Positions 1 through 10,975 of a stretch of DNA of 57,538 bases are shown here, piece by piece. The stretch covers positions 1-57,538 of the forward strand of contig NZ_PISD01000041.1 of NCBI RefSeq assembly GCF_002835735.1, read 5' to 3'. Each line of letters opens with the position of its first letter. The first letter of the stretch is position 1. The translations under genes and the position numbers were made by a program. The notes under the pieces are model-generated. The model had not been told where the DNA came from, did no database searches, and was given only the letters and a program-made list of their open reading frames with translations. The stretch is from Cytobacillus horneckiae. GTDB lineage: Bacteria > Bacillota > Bacilli > Bacillales > Cytobacillaceae.

Positions 1-15
1 AAAAGCGACCTTATT

Positions 16-45
16 ATCTTACCTCATCTTATTAAGTTGTGTCAA
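16..45 (-). promoter_or_regulatory. Putative rRNA operon promoter P2, reading out of the left edge
   Basis: On the minus strand TTGACA (40-45) is followed after 18 bp by TAAGAT (16-21). It lies beyond the lysS terminator, so it must serve a gene to the left. In B. subtilis lysS is followed by rRNA operons, and tandem promoters about 80-90 bp apart are typical of them. The rRNA assignment is inference. Confidence 0.5.
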
Positions 46-98
46 CAACTTTTTTAAAATGTTTTTTATGTCGATGCTGTTTAGCAGCAACAGATAAT

Positions 99-127
99 AA
101 TATACCACCTTATTTCATGCGTGGCAA
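99..127 (-). promoter_or_regulatory. Putative rRNA operon promoter P1
   Basis: Minus-strand TTGCCA (122-127), 17-bp spacer, TATATT (99-104), about 82 bp upstream of the second promoter-like sequence at 16-45. The tandem arrangement resembles P1/P2 of Bacillus rRNA operons. The promoter elements are seen; the rRNA target is inferred because it lies outside the window. Confidence 0.45.
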
Positions 128-185
128 TAGGTTTTTTATATTTTTTCATAGATTTTTAAAGATGTAATATTCTTATTTTTCCACT

Positions 186-224
186 TATAAAAAAAGCAAA
201 GTGCTTTTATTACACTTTGCTTTT
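186..224 (-). terminator. lysS intrinsic terminator
   Basis: A 12-bp stem (192-203 paired with 213-224) around AAAGCAAAGTG is followed on the minus strand by a T-rich tract, 12 bp past the lysS stop codon. Confidence 0.85.
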
Positions 225-236
225 ATTCACAGCTTT

Positions 237-1781
<1,545 letters not shown>

Positions 1782-1862
1782 TCAATAAAATTTATTTATT
1801 TACTTCTATTATTATTCTACACAATGCAGCCTTTACAGACATCAAAAAGTTCATAAATAGAA

Positions 1863-1890
1863 TAAAAACTGCCAGTTAGTCTACTGGCAG
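1863..1890 (-). terminator. Terminator in the dusB-lysS gap
   Basis: The stem CTGCCAGT/ACTGGCAG (1869-1876 with 1883-1890) is followed on the minus strand by TTTTTATTC. A second, imperfect hairpin (about 1994-2029) lies directly after the dusB stop, and a third, repeat-like hairpin (AGCGG...CCGCT) lies near 1951-1976. The folate/dusB transcript therefore probably ends here and lysS has its own promoter, which I could not identify. Confidence 0.75.
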
Positions 1891-2029
1891 CCGATTGATT
1901 GTTAACAGAAATATTATAGATAATTATCATTTTTATGTCAAACTAGAAAGCGGAAGGGTCTCGCTCCCACCGCTGAAGTTAGACCTATCAAAAGTAAGGG
2001 ACCTGGCTTAAATGGTTCCTTACTACTTA

Positions 2030-3031
2030 TTAGACCGCTTCAGAAGCTTTGCGCTCTTTTTCCTCAATTTCTACGACAAGCTCATTTAAGAGCGTTACGA
2101 CTTCTTCTCTAGAATTGCATTCGTTAATTCCGTTACGAGCTTTTGCATTGCCACGGATGCCTTTTAGGTACCATGCAGCATGTTTTCTCATTTCGCGGAC
2201 AGCTATATCCTCATTTTTCAATGCAATTAGACGATCCATATGAAGAATACAAACGTCCATCTTCTCTCTTACAGATGGCTCATCCATTAGTTCTCCTGTT
2301 TCCAAAAATTTCACAGTACGGTAGATCATCCATGGATTTCCTAATGCAGCGCGTCCAATCATTACGCCGTCTACACCTGTTTCTTCCAACATTCTTTTTG
2401 CATCTTGCGGCGTTTTAACATCGCCGTTTCCGATTAATGGGATGTTTAAGTTTTGTTTTACTTCACGAATGATATCCCAGTTCGCAGTACCTTCATACAT
2501 TTGTACACGCGTACGGCCGTGAAGCGCTACCGCTTTTCCGCCTGCACGTTCTACTGCTTGTGCATTCTTTACAGCATAGATATGGTCTTCATCCCAGCCC
2601 ATACGCATTTTTACTGTAACTGGTTTTTCAACTTCTGCTGTTACTGCAGAAACCATTTCATAAATCTTATTCGGATCAAGTAGCCATTTAGCACCTGCAT
2701 CGCATTTAGTAATTTTCGGTACTGGGCATCCCATATTGATATCGATGATGTCTGCATTCGTATTTTGGTCAACGAATTTAGCCGCTTCGACTAAAGTGTC
2801 TCTTTCACCGCCAAAAATTTGCAAGCTAAGCGGTTTTTCACGTTCATCAATATATAGCATATTCATCGTTTTCTCGTTTTTGAAAATAATACCTTTATCA
2901 CTAACCATTTCCGCACAGACGAGACCCGCACCAAATTCTTTTACTGTTAAGCGGAATGCTGAATTACATACTCCGGCCATCGGCGCTAGTACGACTCTGT
3001 TTTTTAACTCAATATCACCGATCTTAAACAA
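2030..3031 (-). CDS. dusB: tRNA-dihydrouridine synthase (DusB family)
   Basis: FMN-dependent reduction of uridines in tRNA to dihydrouridine. The 333-residue TIM-barrel protein opens with the flavin-binding stretch VVLAPMAGVCNSAFR (13-27). The catalytic cysteine lies in NMGCPVPK (Cys102), and phosphate-binding glycine motifs (GNGDV, GVMIGRAALGNPW) lie near 200-235. It corresponds to B. subtilis yacF, between yazB and lysS, and starts 16 bp after the yazB stop, so it is probably cotranscribed with the folate operon. Substrate position in tRNA cannot be read from sequence. Confidence 0.94.
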   Translation of the reverse strand: MFKIGDIELKNRVVLAPMAGVCNSAFRLTVKEFGAGLVCAEMVSDKGIIFKNEKTMNMLYIDEREKPLSLQIFGGERDTLVEAAKFVDQNTNADIIDINMGCPVPKITKCDAGAKWLLDPNKIYEMVSAVTAEVEKPVTVKMRMGWDEDHIYAVKNAQAVERAGGKAVALHGRTRVQMYEGTANWDIIREVKQNLNIPLIGNGDVKTPQDAKRMLEETGVDGVMIGRAALGNPWMIYRTVKFLETGELMDEPSVREKMDVCILHMDRLIALKNEDIAVREMRKHAAWYLKGIRGNAKARNGINECNSREEVVTLLNELVVEIEEKERKASEAV

Positions 3032-3047
3032 TGGGTACCTCCCAATA

Positions 3048-3272
3048 TTATTTATTTATTTTTTGCTCCTCAGGCGGAGCTAAATCTTCTACAGACACAT
3101 TTAGTTTCTGCGTAACCTTTTCTAATAATTGCTCCGTAGGCATGCGATTTCCTCTTTCAATTTCACCAATTATAGAAACCGATATACCTAGCTCTTTAGC
3201 AAACCCTTCTTGGGTAAAACCTTTTAGTTTTCGAAAAGCGCGAATACGTCTTCCCCATTTTTCCGCTTCCAT
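3048..3272 (-). CDS. yazB: Small HTH (Xre/Cro-type) protein YazB
   Basis: A 74-residue protein that is almost entirely one helix-turn-helix domain: residues 10-60 contain LKGFTQEGFAKELGISVSII followed by GEIERGNRMP, the classic Cro/C1 pattern. AGGAG lies 7 bp before the ATG. The 5' end overlaps the 3' end of folK by 49 bp in another frame, so it is translated from the folate transcript. B. subtilis has the same gene at this locus. Whether it regulates the operon is unknown; no operator can be named from sequence. Confidence 0.9.
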   Translation of the reverse strand: MEAEKWGRRIRAFRKLKGFTQEGFAKELGISVSIIGEIERGNRMPTEQLLEKVTQKLNVSVEDLAPPEEQKINK

Positions 3273-3751
3273 ATCCGAACTCCTTTTCTGTCTGGGATGG
3301 CCTCTAATAACCTTTGTAGAGGCTGTTCCATCTCCGGAAGGCTGACGTTTGGATGTATCTCTAGAAGTGGTATTAGCACAAAGGCTCTTTCATGCATCCG
3401 GGGATGTGGAATAATTAACTTATCTGTTTCAATATTTTCGTGATTATATAATAAAATGTCAAGGTCTATATTTCGCGGCCCCCAACGAAACAGCCTTTTT
3501 CTTCCAAGGTTTTTTTCTATTTCTAAGCACGCATCTATTAATTCAAAAGGGGTGAGTTCTGTTTCCACTTGAATGACCATATTTAAAAATTGATCCTGTT
3601 CTTCATAGCCAACTGGATCTGTTTCATAAATAGAAGAAGAATTTACCACATTGATTTCTTTGACTATAGATAGAGCTGTAATAGCTTCCCTTAAGTTTTC
3701 AAGTCTATTTTCTATATTGGAGCCTAGACCAATATAAGCGATATTTCCCAC
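3224..3751 (-). CDS. folK: 2-amino-4-hydroxy-6-hydroxymethyldihydropteridine pyrophosphokinase
   Basis: Transfers pyrophosphate from ATP to hydroxymethyldihydropterin, providing the substrate for FolP. The 175-residue product carries the HPPK signature: YIGLGSNIENR at the N terminus, FLNMVIQVET in the middle and RWGPRNIDLDILLY with the metal-binding aspartates near 90-105. The start is GTG, 3 bp after the folB stop, with AAGGGG about 10 bp upstream inside folB. The C-terminal tail of about 16 residues overlaps yazB. It belongs to the pabB-pabA-pabC-folP-folB-folK operon. Confidence 0.95.
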   Translation of the reverse strand: MGNIAYIGLGSNIENRLENLREAITALSIVKEINVVNSSSIYETDPVGYEEQDQFLNMVIQVETELTPFELIDACLEIEKNLGRKRLFRWGPRNIDLDILLYNHENIETDKLIIPHPRMHERAFVLIPLLEIHPNVSLPEMEQPLQRLLEAIPDRKGVRIWKRKNGEDVFALFEN

Positions 3752-3754
3752 TTT

Positions 3755-4114
3755 TTATCTACCCCTTGTTATTTCTACAGCAACAGACTCATAATGTCCT
3801 GGTATAGGAGGGTCTGGCTTGATAACCTTAACAGTTACTTGGGCTATCGCAGGAAAATGATTTAGTAAATCCCCAGCTATTTTTTCAGCCACCGCTTCAA
3901 CTAGCTTAAATGGTTTTCCCTCAACAATGCTTTTACACGCTTCATACAGCTCTGCATAATTGATAGATTGAGCTAAATCATCCTTTTCTCCTGCTTTTTT
4001 TAAATCTGTTTCCACTATTAAATCTACTATAAATCGCTGGCCAAGACGAGTTTCTTCGGGGAAAACACCGTGATATCCGTAAAACGCCATTTTATTCACA
4101 AAGATTTTATCCAC
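3755..4114 (-). CDS. folB: Dihydroneopterin aldolase
   Basis: Cleaves dihydroneopterin to hydroxymethyldihydropterin and glycolaldehyde. The roughly 119-residue product shows MAFYGYHGVFPEE near the N terminus, LGQRF, INYAELY with the catalytic-region tyrosine, and KVIKPDPPIPGHYESV with the conserved C-terminal loop. I use the GTG at 4114 because GGGGAAGG lies about 8 bp upstream; an earlier GTG at 4123 would sit on top of that ribosome binding site. The start overlaps the folP stop by 8 bp, which suggests translational coupling. Confidence 0.94.
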   Translation of the reverse strand: MDKIFVNKMAFYGYHGVFPEETRLGQRFIVDLIVETDLKKAGEKDDLAQSINYAELYEACKSIVEGKPFKLVEAVAEKIAGDLLNHFPAIAQVTVKVIKPDPPIPGHYESVAVEITRGR

Positions 4115-4943
4115 TATATTCACCCTTCCCCATTAAAGCATCCATCATTTTTGCCATTCGACTAATTTCTTTGACATCATGTACACGCACGATTTGACAT
4201 CCTTTTTGGATACCATAACAAACCGTTGCTCCTGTTCCTTCCATTCTTTCATTTACAGGTAGGTCGAGGACAGTACCAATCATACGCTTTTTAGAGGTGC
4301 CTAACAATACAGGATATCCGAAAGCAACAAGTTTATCTAGATGGCGCATCATTTCCATATTGCCATTAAAATCTTTAGCAAAGCCAATACCTGGATCTAC
4401 TATAATGTTTTCATCCTTCACACCCGCTGCCTTCACTAAAGCAACACTTTCATAAAGATCATTCATACAATCGCGAAAAAAAGAATCATAATCTTCATTA
4501 TTTCGATTATGCATTAACACAATTGGAACATTGGTTCTTGCAGCGATTTTTGCCATTTCCGGATCTGCCTTCGCACCCCAGATATCATTAATTATATGTG
4601 CTCCAGCTTCGATTGCCTGTTTGGCCACTTCCGCTTTATATGTATCAATCGAAAGCGGTACAGGCACTTCTTTTACAATTTCTTTTATTACAGGCACAAC
4701 CCGCGCGATTTCCTCTTCGACTGAGATTTCCTCATATCCTGGCCGAGTAGACTCTCCGCCAATATCGATAATATCTGCACCGGCTTCAACAAGTTCCTTC
4801 GCTCTTAAAACCGCTTGTTGAAGGTCGGTAAATTTGCCGCCATCTGAAAAAGAATCAGGTGTAATATTTAAAATCCCCATAATCAATGTTTTCTTACTAT
4901 AGTCTAAAGTGTATGGACCACAGATTATTTTTTCCTCTGTCAT
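4107..4943 (-). CDS. folP: Dihydropteroate synthase
   Basis: Condenses pABA with hydroxymethyldihydropterin pyrophosphate; the target of sulfonamides (sul in B. subtilis). The 278-residue TIM barrel includes GILNITPDSFSDGG (about 23-36), DIGGESTRPGYEE, IDTYKA, VLMHNR and DPGIGFAKD, the pterin and pABA loops of the family. The start at ATG 4943 is fixed by TAGGAGG 7 bp upstream; the frame remains open farther back without a ribosome binding site. It lies between pabC and folB, so the pABA branch and the pterin branch of folate synthesis meet in this operon. Confidence 0.96.
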   Translation of the reverse strand: MTEEKIICGPYTLDYSKKTLIMGILNITPDSFSDGGKFTDLQQAVLRAKELVEAGADIIDIGGESTRPGYEEISVEEEIARVVPVIKEIVKEVPVPLSIDTYKAEVAKQAIEAGAHIINDIWGAKADPEMAKIAARTNVPIVLMHNRNNEDYDSFFRDCMNDLYESVALVKAAGVKDENIIVDPGIGFAKDFNGNMEMMRHLDKLVAFGYPVLLGTSKKRMIGTVLDLPVNERMEGTGATVCYGIQKGCQIVRVHDVKEISRMAKMMDALMGKGEYSG

Positions 4944-4954
4944 TATAAAACCTC

Positions 4955-5812
4955 CTATAATTCCAGCCTGCTCCATAGCCGCTTGCGGTATTGCCCGTAT
5001 AGCTTCGTCAGTTCGTTCACCTTTAAACCCTTCAGTCCAGGCAAAGGTCGTTCCTCAAGGGATGATAGCGGGATGATTTCCTGAATAGAGTTCGTCATGA
5101 ATACTTCATCCGCTTGCTTTACATCACCTATGTGATAAAAGCCTTCTTTTACTATCCAACCTTGGCTATATGCCAGGTCTATAATAAATTGTCTTGTGAT
5201 TCCGTTCAGTATCCCTGTTCCTGCGGAAGGAGAATATAAAGTATCATTCTTCATCCAAAATAAGTTGGATGTAATTCCTTCTGCAACATAGCCTTCTGAA
5301 GTAAGAAAAATCCCCTCTATGTTTGGGTTTGATCCAATCTCATGCTTTGCTAATACATTATTAAGAAAATGATGCGACTTTAACCGCATCTTTCCTTCAG
5401 GTGTATTACGTGTTAGCGCCAAAACCGTTCCCTGCTTTTCATTCAGCGTGGGAACTGCCGGTAGCTCGCTTGCAAAAAGAAGGATATTGGGTTCAGTATA
5501 CGGAGCAGCTTGCAAGCCGACATCAGCATTTCCGGCTGATACGTTTAGTCTAATTCTAGCATTCTTAAAGCCATTTTCCTTTAATAAAGGATTTAATTGA
5601 TCCAGCAAATCCTGTCTTGTTAAATGAAAATCAATATTAATGGATATCAGTCCATCATTTAAACGCCGCAAATGATCGTCTAGTAAAAACGGATGGCCGT
5701 CATACACACGAAAAGTCTCAAAAAGCCCTAAGCCATATAAAAATCCATGATCAAAGGGAGAAATCCTAGCCTGTTCTTTATGGACAATGTGTCCATTTAC
5801 ACTAATATACAA
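4955..5812 (-). CDS. pabC: Aminodeoxychorismate lyase (PLP-dependent)
   Basis: Releases pyruvate from 4-amino-4-deoxychorismate to give p-aminobenzoate. The 285-residue fold-type IV PLP enzyme begins with [19 protein letters not shown] (about 18-36). The Schiff-base lysine is expected in [11 protein letters not shown], and [14 protein letters not shown] and GITRQFI follow. It starts at TTG, overlaps the end of pabA by 11 bp and has GGGGAGGGG 6 bp upstream. The branched-chain aminotransferase class IV superfamily is the alternative, but position next to pabAB supports PabC. Confidence 0.92.
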   Translation of the reverse strand: MYISVNGHIVHKEQARISPFDHGFLYGLGLFETFRVYDGHPFLLDDHLRRLNDGLISINIDFHLTRQDLLDQLNPLLKENGFKNARIRLNVSAGNADVGLQAAPYTEPNILLFASELPAVPTLNEKQGTVLALTRNTPEGKMRLKSHHFLNNVLAKHEIGSNPNIEGIFLTSEGYVAEGITSNLFWMKNDTLYSPSAGTGILNGITRQFIIDLAYSQGWIVKEGFYHIGDVKQADEVFMTNSIQEIIPLSSLEERPLPGLKGLKVNELTKLYGQYRKRLWSRLEL

Positions 5813-6410
5813 GCGTGTCCCCTCCCCGCTTTACGGCAGTGCTACCATAATATGAAAGGAAGTTTTTCAGCAAGTCCTTTCCTGCAGAGGTCATGATAGA
5901 TTCAGGGTGGAATTGGACACCTTCAACAGGAAGCTCCTTATGTCTAATTCCCATAATTTCACCGTCTTCCGTCCAGGCAGTTACTTCGAAACAATCAGGA
6001 AGTGACTCTTTTTTAACGATAAGCGAGTGATACCTCGTAGCTGGAAACTGCTGCGGTATACCTTGAAAAATCGTTTTGTCATCATGAACGATATTGGATA
6101 TTTTCCCGTGCATAAGACGCTCTGCTCGAACGACTTCTCCCCCAAAGCTTTGAGCGATTGATTGATGTCCTAAACAAACACCGAATATAGGGATTTTGCC
6201 GGCAAATGCCTTAATGGCTGCCAAGCTAACACCCGCTTCATTAGGGCTGCATGGACCAGGAGAAATCATAAGGAATTCAGGATCCATTTCCCGGATTTCT
6301 TCAATTGTCACTTCATTATTCCTCCTAACAATCAGCTCCATCCCAAGTTCACCCAAATATTGGACAAGGTTATAGGTAAAAGAATCAAAGTTATCAATCA
6401 TGAGTATCAT
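5802..6410 (-). CDS. pabA: Glutamine amidotransferase subunit PabA (PabA/TrpG)
   Basis: Supplies ammonia from glutamine to PabB; in B. subtilis the same protein also serves anthranilate synthase. The 202-residue class I amidotransferase has [12 protein letters not shown] at the start, the nucleophile in [12 protein letters not shown] (about 80) and the His-Glu pair in [11 protein letters not shown] (about 172-182). ATG 6410 overlaps the pabB stop (ATGA) and has AAAGGAGA upstream. I looked for a regular GAG/UAG triplet array for TRAP binding over this site; only scattered triplets are present. Confidence 0.95.
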   Translation of the reverse strand: MILMIDNFDSFTYNLVQYLGELGMELIVRRNNEVTIEEIREMDPEFLMISPGPCSPNEAGVSLAAIKAFAGKIPIFGVCLGHQSIAQSFGGEVVRAERLMHGKISNIVHDDKTIFQGIPQQFPATRYHSLIVKKESLPDCFEVTAWTEDGEIMGIRHKELPVEGVQFHPESIMTSAGKDLLKNFLSYYGSTAVKRGGDTLVY

Positions 6411-7813
6411 AAAGAATCTCCTTTTATGCCTTCTGCTAGTTGTTTTGCTCTCCATAAAGCCTTCGCTTTTTTCAATGACTCCTTATATTCCGCTTTCGGG
6501 TTGGAATCGATGACAACACCTGCCCCAGCCTGAACATACGCCATGTTATCTTTAACGAGCATCGTTCTAATCATTATGTTAAGCTCCAGATCACCATTAA
6601 AATCAATCCAGCCGAGAGAGCCTGTATAGATTCCCCTTCTTACAGGTTCAAGTTCCTCAATTATTTCCATTGTTCTCACCTTTGGTGCACCCGTGATTGT
6701 CCCACCTGGAAAAGCAGCATCTATCAAGTCAAAACCATCCTTATCTTCCGCAATTTCCCCTTTTACATTTGAAACAATATGCATCACATGAGAGTATTTT
6801 TCAATCACCATAAACTCATCGACTTCGACGGTACCATAACGGCAAACTCGCCCTAAATCATTTCTTTCTAAATCAACAAGCATGACATGCTCTGCACGTT
6901 CCTTCTCATTGTCTATTAATTCATTAGCAAGCCTAAGATCATCGGCTTCATTCTTTCCTCGTGAGCGCGTACCCGCTATTGGGCGTGTGCTGACTATATT
7001 CCCTTTTTTCTTCACCAATAGCTCTGGAGAACCGCTTACAAGCTGATAATCAGGTGTGTGAACATATCCCATATAAGGAGAAGGATTTAGTTCTCTCAGC
7101 TGTTTATATACATCCAAAGCGGCCACTGCTATCGGCTTGCTGCCTCTCACTGATAAATTCACTTGAAAGACATCCCCTTGAGCGATATAATTTTGCACTT
7201 TTTTTACCGCTTCCACAAAACCTGCCTCATCCATAGATACCTCCAAATCGGAATGTATATCTATTGATGGGATTAATTCATCAGCCTGTATCTCCCTCGT
7301 CCAGCGGTCCATCCAATAATTTCTTTTATCCTCTATATCTTCTCCTTGTTCATGAAGAAATAATAACCATAATACTTTCTCTACATGGTCAAAAATAAAC
7401 CATTCTTTGAACGCAAAAAAATGAAGTTCTGGCATTTCTAAATCATCTGTTGCACCTTCAGGCATTTGTTCAATATAACGGCCATAATCATAACTTAGAA
7501 AACCGATTGCTCCGCCTTTAAAATCAGGCAACCCTTCAACTCCTTCTATTTCAAAAGCACTAAACCAGTCTTTCATTAAGTGCAGCGGATTCCCCGCTAG
7601 CGTTTGCTTTTCGCCGCCTGTCATAATATCGAGCTTCGAATTTTTTCCGGTAAAAATGGTATCTGGATTAAATGCGGCTATGCTGTAACGCCCGCTTCTT
7701 CCGCTTTCTAAAAGTATGTGATAATCATATTTATCTGCAATCATTGTATATTGGTCAAAAAACCGATTATGTGAATATGGAATTTTTTTCGCATCAATTA
7801 TTAATTTTTTCAA
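6407..7813 (-). CDS. pabB: Aminodeoxychorismate synthase component I
   Basis: Converts chorismate and ammonia to 4-amino-4-deoxychorismate. The 468-residue protein has the N-terminal TrpE/PabB domain and a C-terminal chorismate-binding domain with [28 protein letters not shown] and [15 protein letters not shown] (about 370-385). It starts at TTG with AAGAGGTG 6 bp upstream, is the first gene of the folate operon and is separated from cysK by the cysK terminator. TrpE is the closest relative, but the neighbouring pabA, pabC and folP decide the call. Confidence 0.95.
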   Translation of the reverse strand: MKKLIIDAKKIPYSHNRFFDQYTMIADKYDYHILLESGRSGRYSIAAFNPDTIFTGKNSKLDIMTGGEKQTLAGNPLHLMKDWFSAFEIEGVEGLPDFKGGAIGFLSYDYGRYIEQMPEGATDDLEMPELHFFAFKEWFIFDHVEKVLWLLFLHEQGEDIEDKRNYWMDRWTREIQADELIPSIDIHSDLEVSMDEAGFVEAVKKVQNYIAQGDVFQVNLSVRGSKPIAVAALDVYKQLRELNPSPYMGYVHTPDYQLVSGSPELLVKKKGNIVSTRPIAGTRSRGKNEADDLRLANELIDNEKERAEHVMLVDLERNDLGRVCRYGTVEVDEFMVIEKYSHVMHIVSNVKGEIAEDKDGFDLIDAAFPGGTITGAPKVRTMEIIEELEPVRRGIYTGSLGWIDFNGDLELNIMIRTMLVKDNMAYVQAGAGVVIDSNPKAEYKESLKKAKALWRAKQLAEGIKGDSL

Positions 7814-7900
7814 ACGTAATCACCTCTTTTTCATCATACATGAATCAAGGCAATTTACTAGCTAATTACAGGGAAAATTTTGTGGCAATCACTGGGGAAA

Positions 7901-7936
7901 AAGAAGAAAACAGCAGCTATGAATTAGCTGCTGTTT
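7901..7936 (-). terminator. cysK intrinsic terminator
   Basis: A 12-bp stem (AAACAGCAGCTA at 7908-7919 with 7925-7936) just past the cysK stop codon is followed on the minus strand by TTCTTCTTTTT. Confidence 0.85.
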
Positions 7937-7943
7937 CACTTAA

Positions 7944-8873
7944 TTATTCTGTTTCAAATTGATATAGAGGGGTGCTCAAATAGCGTTCACCATTACTCGG
8001 GATGATCGCCAGCACCTTTTTGCCTGCCCCAAGCTCTTTAGCCACTTTTAATGCCGCATGGATAGCAGCACCGGAAGATATCCCGCCTAGTATTCCTTCT
8101 TCCTTCGCTGCACGTCTTGCTTGTGCGAAAGCATCCTCATTTACAACTGGAATAATTTCATCATAAATTTTTGTATCTAAAATATCAGGAACAAAGCCTG
8201 CACCAATTCCTTGGATTTTGTGAGGACCTGGTTTACCGCCGGATAAAACCGGGGAATCCGCAGGCTCTACCGCATAGATTTTAATATCATTATATTTCTC
8301 GCGAAGCACTTGGCCAGCTCCGGTGATGGTACCGCCTGTGCCAATGCCTGAAATAAAAGCATCCAGCTGTTCGCCCATTTGCTCAACGATCTCTTTACCC
8401 GTTGTTAAGCGATGAACTTCCGGGTTGGAAAGGTTCTTAAACTGCTGAGGCATGAAATAGCCATGCTCCTTCGCAAGCTCCTCTGATTTGCGAATTGCTC
8501 CACCCATGCCCTCTGGGCCAGGTGTTAAGACAAGCTCAGCTCCATAAGCTCTTAATAGGTTTCTTCTTTCCATACTCATTGTTTCAGGCATAACTAAAAC
8601 TGTTTTATAGCCCTTCGCTGCAGCAACCATTGCAAGACCAATTCCTGTGTTGCCACTAGTAGGTTCAATTATGGTATCTCCTGCCTTTAAGTCTCCGCTT
8701 TTTTCAGCAGCTTCAATCATTGCATACGCAATACGATCCTTTACACTGCTTCCAGGATTCATATATTCCAATTTTAGATAAATGTCTGCACTGCCTTCTT
8801 CAGCCATTCGATTTAATTTTACAATCGGTGTTTGTCCAATTAACTCTATAATAGAATTTGCTACACGTACCAT
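7944..8873 (-). CDS. cysK: Cysteine synthase A (O-acetylserine thiol-lyase)
   Basis: Makes cysteine from O-acetylserine and sulfide, with PLP. The 309-residue protein shows the PLP lysine in PGSSVKDRI (about 39-47), the substrate loop [12 protein letters not shown], the phosphate-binding GTGGTITG near 175 and the C-terminal GISSGAA. I use ATG 8873 (MVRVANSI), which matches the usual family N terminus; a GTG 9 bp earlier lacks an independent ribosome binding site. Monocistronic by context: own promoter and terminator. In B. subtilis the gene is under CymR control; I could not identify a CymR box here. Confidence 0.96.
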   Translation of the reverse strand: MVRVANSIIELIGQTPIVKLNRMAEEGSADIYLKLEYMNPGSSVKDRIAYAMIEAAEKSGDLKAGDTIIEPTSGNTGIGLAMVAAAKGYKTVLVMPETMSMERRNLLRAYGAELVLTPGPEGMGGAIRKSEELAKEHGYFMPQQFKNLSNPEVHRLTTGKEIVEQMGEQLDAFISGIGTGGTITGAGQVLREKYNDIKIYAVEPADSPVLSGGKPGPHKIQGIGAGFVPDILDTKIYDEIIPVVNEDAFAQARRAAKEEGILGGISSGAAIHAALKVAKELGAGKKVLAIIPSNGERYLSTPLYQFETE

Positions 8874-8916
8874 GTCCTCCACCCCTTAATCCGAGTATTT
8901 TTATTGGTTTTATTAA

Positions 8917-8945
8917 AACTTATCAATCCAAACATGAAAAGTCAA
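8917..8945 (-). promoter_or_regulatory. Putative sigma-A promoter of cysK
   Basis: Minus-strand TTGACT (8940-8945), 17-bp spacer, TAAGTT (8917-8922), about 45 bp upstream of the cysK start. The -35 box is good and the -10 box is moderate. Confidence 0.5.
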
Positions 8946-9048
8946 TGAATAAGCAGGAATTTTGTCCTTGTTTTTTGCAAATATTCAAAACTTTATTCCC
9001 AACTATTACTTTGTATGCTGTTATTATCATACTCATGATTGTTTATTT

Positions 9049-9921
9049 TTAAATCGCTTCATCATAAAACCATTCAATATCGACCTCATCTTTAAATGGC
9101 TGAGTCGATACCGGAATATCCATCTGTTCAATCGCTACTTGACGGCGAATTTGATTCTTTACTTCTTTATATGAATAAGTCTCGCCAGGTATATGTTCAT
9201 GCAGCATAACAATGGCAAACCCATCGTCTGTTTTGATAGGATCTGTCCATTTACCAGGCTTCATATCTTTTGCTTCGTCAATCAGCATGGCATATTCTTC
9301 ATTTTCCTCATTCACATAGCCTATATTACCGCCTTGAACAGCCGTAAATGAATCCATCGATTTTTCCATTGCAAGTGCTGAAAAGCTCGATCCTTGTTTC
9401 AACTCATCCATCGTTTGCTTTGCTTCTTTTTCTGTTTTCACCACAATTTGTGATAAATGATATGTATCCTTTATGTTAAACTGACTAATATTCTCTTCAT
9501 AATAGGCATCTAATTCTTCTTCAGGGACGCTTACATCCTTTGTTAATAATTCTTCTAATATAAGGCTATTTTCAATTTGCTTCCGCCATTTTTCCTCATC
9601 GGAAGCGAGCGCACTCGTAGTGGTTCCATATGTTGTTTTAAGCATTTTCATTTCACGATCAATTTCTTTATCAGAAATCTCTATTTTATATTTCTTCCCC
9701 GCGGCTTCAATTACCTTTTGATCAATCATTTCGTCTAATACTTCTTTTCCATATCTTGACTCCATTTCACCGAGCCATTCCTGCCTAGTAATTTCCTGTT
9801 TGCCTATTTTGGCGACGACTTCCTTCACACCTTGATCGCCCCTTCCTAGGAAAAAAGCAACAGTCACACAATTAATCAATACCAGGCCAATAATTACCAA
9901 CCATAAATGCTGCCTCTTCAA
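9049..9921 (-). CDS. yacD: PrsA-like membrane-anchored peptidyl-prolyl isomerase (YacD)
   Basis: Predicted extracytoplasmic foldase of the parvulin family. The 290-residue protein has one N-terminal hydrophobic segment (about 7-25) that would anchor it or act as a signal peptide. An N-terminal SurA-like helical region follows, then a parvulin domain (about 145-250) with YHLSQIVVKTEKEA and the GGNIGYV motif. There is no clear lipobox: the cysteine within INC lacks the usual LAGC context, so unlike PrsA it is probably not a lipoprotein. It starts at TTG with GGGGGAGGAG upstream. The client is unknown. Confidence 0.85.
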   Translation of the reverse strand: MKRQHLWLVIIGLVLINCVTVAFFLGRGDQGVKEVVAKIGKQEITRQEWLGEMESRYGKEVLDEMIDQKVIEAAGKKYKIEISDKEIDREMKMLKTTYGTTTSALASDEEKWRKQIENSLILEELLTKDVSVPEEELDAYYEENISQFNIKDTYHLSQIVVKTEKEAKQTMDELKQGSSFSALAMEKSMDSFTAVQGGNIGYVNEENEEYAMLIDEAKDMKPGKWTDPIKTDDGFAIVMLHEHIPGETYSYKEVKNQIRRQVAIEQMDIPVSTQPFKDEVDIEWFYDEAI

Positions 9922-10019
9922 GGCTCCTCCCCCTAATTCTAAAAGCGTTATTTATTTTACACAAAGAAGGAGATGACGCCTTTTAACAGTTGGGCTAAAA
10001 GGATCCACCCCTTCCAAAA

Positions 10020-10898
10020 TTATTTTGCTTCTTGTTTTAACTCTTCAAGGTCTTCTTTTGAATAGTGGTATTTCTCGTTACAAAAATGACATTGTGCTTC
10101 AGCTTTACCATCTGTCTCGATCATATCTGTAATTTCTTCCTGACCTAAGCTAATAATCACATCTGCAAAACGCTCCTTAGAGCAAGTGCACCTGAAAGAA
10201 ACAGGTAGTTTTTCTAAGAATTTCACTTCTTCTTTCCCTAGAACTTCTTCAAGGAGCTCTTCTGGTGTTAAACCTTTTTCAATCAATTTTGACACTGGAG
10301 GAATCGATTTTAATCTTTCCTCTATTAGTGTGATGATTTCTTCCTTTGTTCCAGGCATTAATTGAATGATAAAGCCACCAGCAGCAAGAATCGTATTATC
10401 AGGGTTCACTAATACACCTACACCTACAGACGATGGCGTTTGTTCTGATACAACGAAATAATAAGTGAAATCATCTCCTAGTTCCCCTGAAACAAGAGGT
10501 ACTTGTCCTGAAACATTCTCACGCATACCAATATCCTTCACTACAGTTAATGTTCCTTCTGTACCAACCGCACGACGAACATCTAGCTTGCCATTTGCAT
10601 TAGATTCGAAATGGACATGTGGATGAGTGACATATCCCCGGACATTGCCTTTTGCATCACTGTCTACAAGAATTGGACCAATTGGGCCATTTCCTTCGAT
10701 TTTAACTGTTATTTTATTTTCGCCCTTAAGCATCGCACCCATCATCACACCTGCAGACATCGATCTGCCTAACGCTGCGGAAGGTATAGGCCATGTTTGG
10801 TGTCTGCGCTGAGCTTCTCCCACTGTTTCAGTTGAACGCAATGCATATGCACGGATCTGTCCATCATATGCTAGAGCTTTTACTAAATAATCACTCAT
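10020..10898 (-). CDS. hslO: Redox-regulated chaperone Hsp33
   Basis: Cytoplasmic holdase activated by oxidation. The 292-residue protein carries the Hsp33 N-terminal domain with [12 protein letters not shown] and, at the C terminus, the zinc-binding redox switch CTC followed by CHFC (about 238-272). I use ATG 10898 (MSDYLVKAL) with AAAGGGG upstream; this matches the family length of about 291, while the open frame extends 13 codons farther. It lies directly downstream of coaX on the same strand with a 77-bp gap, so the two may be cotranscribed. Confidence 0.95.
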   Translation of the reverse strand: MSDYLVKALAYDGQIRAYALRSTETVGEAQRRHQTWPIPSAALGRSMSAGVMMGAMLKGENKITVKIEGNGPIGPILVDSDAKGNVRGYVTHPHVHFESNANGKLDVRRAVGTEGTLTVVKDIGMRENVSGQVPLVSGELGDDFTYYFVVSEQTPSSVGVGVLVNPDNTILAAGGFIIQLMPGTKEEIITLIEERLKSIPPVSKLIEKGLTPEELLEEVLGKEEVKFLEKLPVSFRCTCSKERFADVIISLGQEEITDMIETDGKAEAQCHFCNEKYHYSKEDLEELKQEAK

Positions 10899-10975
10899 TC
10901 TTTTACCCCTTTCAAAATCAAACACTGTTAAACTCATGATGAGATAGCGTCTTTATTATAATGACATTCATTTGT

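Noticed and set aside
6407..6500. TRAP-binding GAG/UAG repeat array over the pabA ribosome binding site
   Set aside because: Only a few scattered triplets at irregular spacing are present; the known TRAP targets need about 9-11 regularly spaced triplets.
8880..8960. CymR box upstream of cysK
   Set aside because: I could not find a convincing copy of the CymR palindrome near the promoter.
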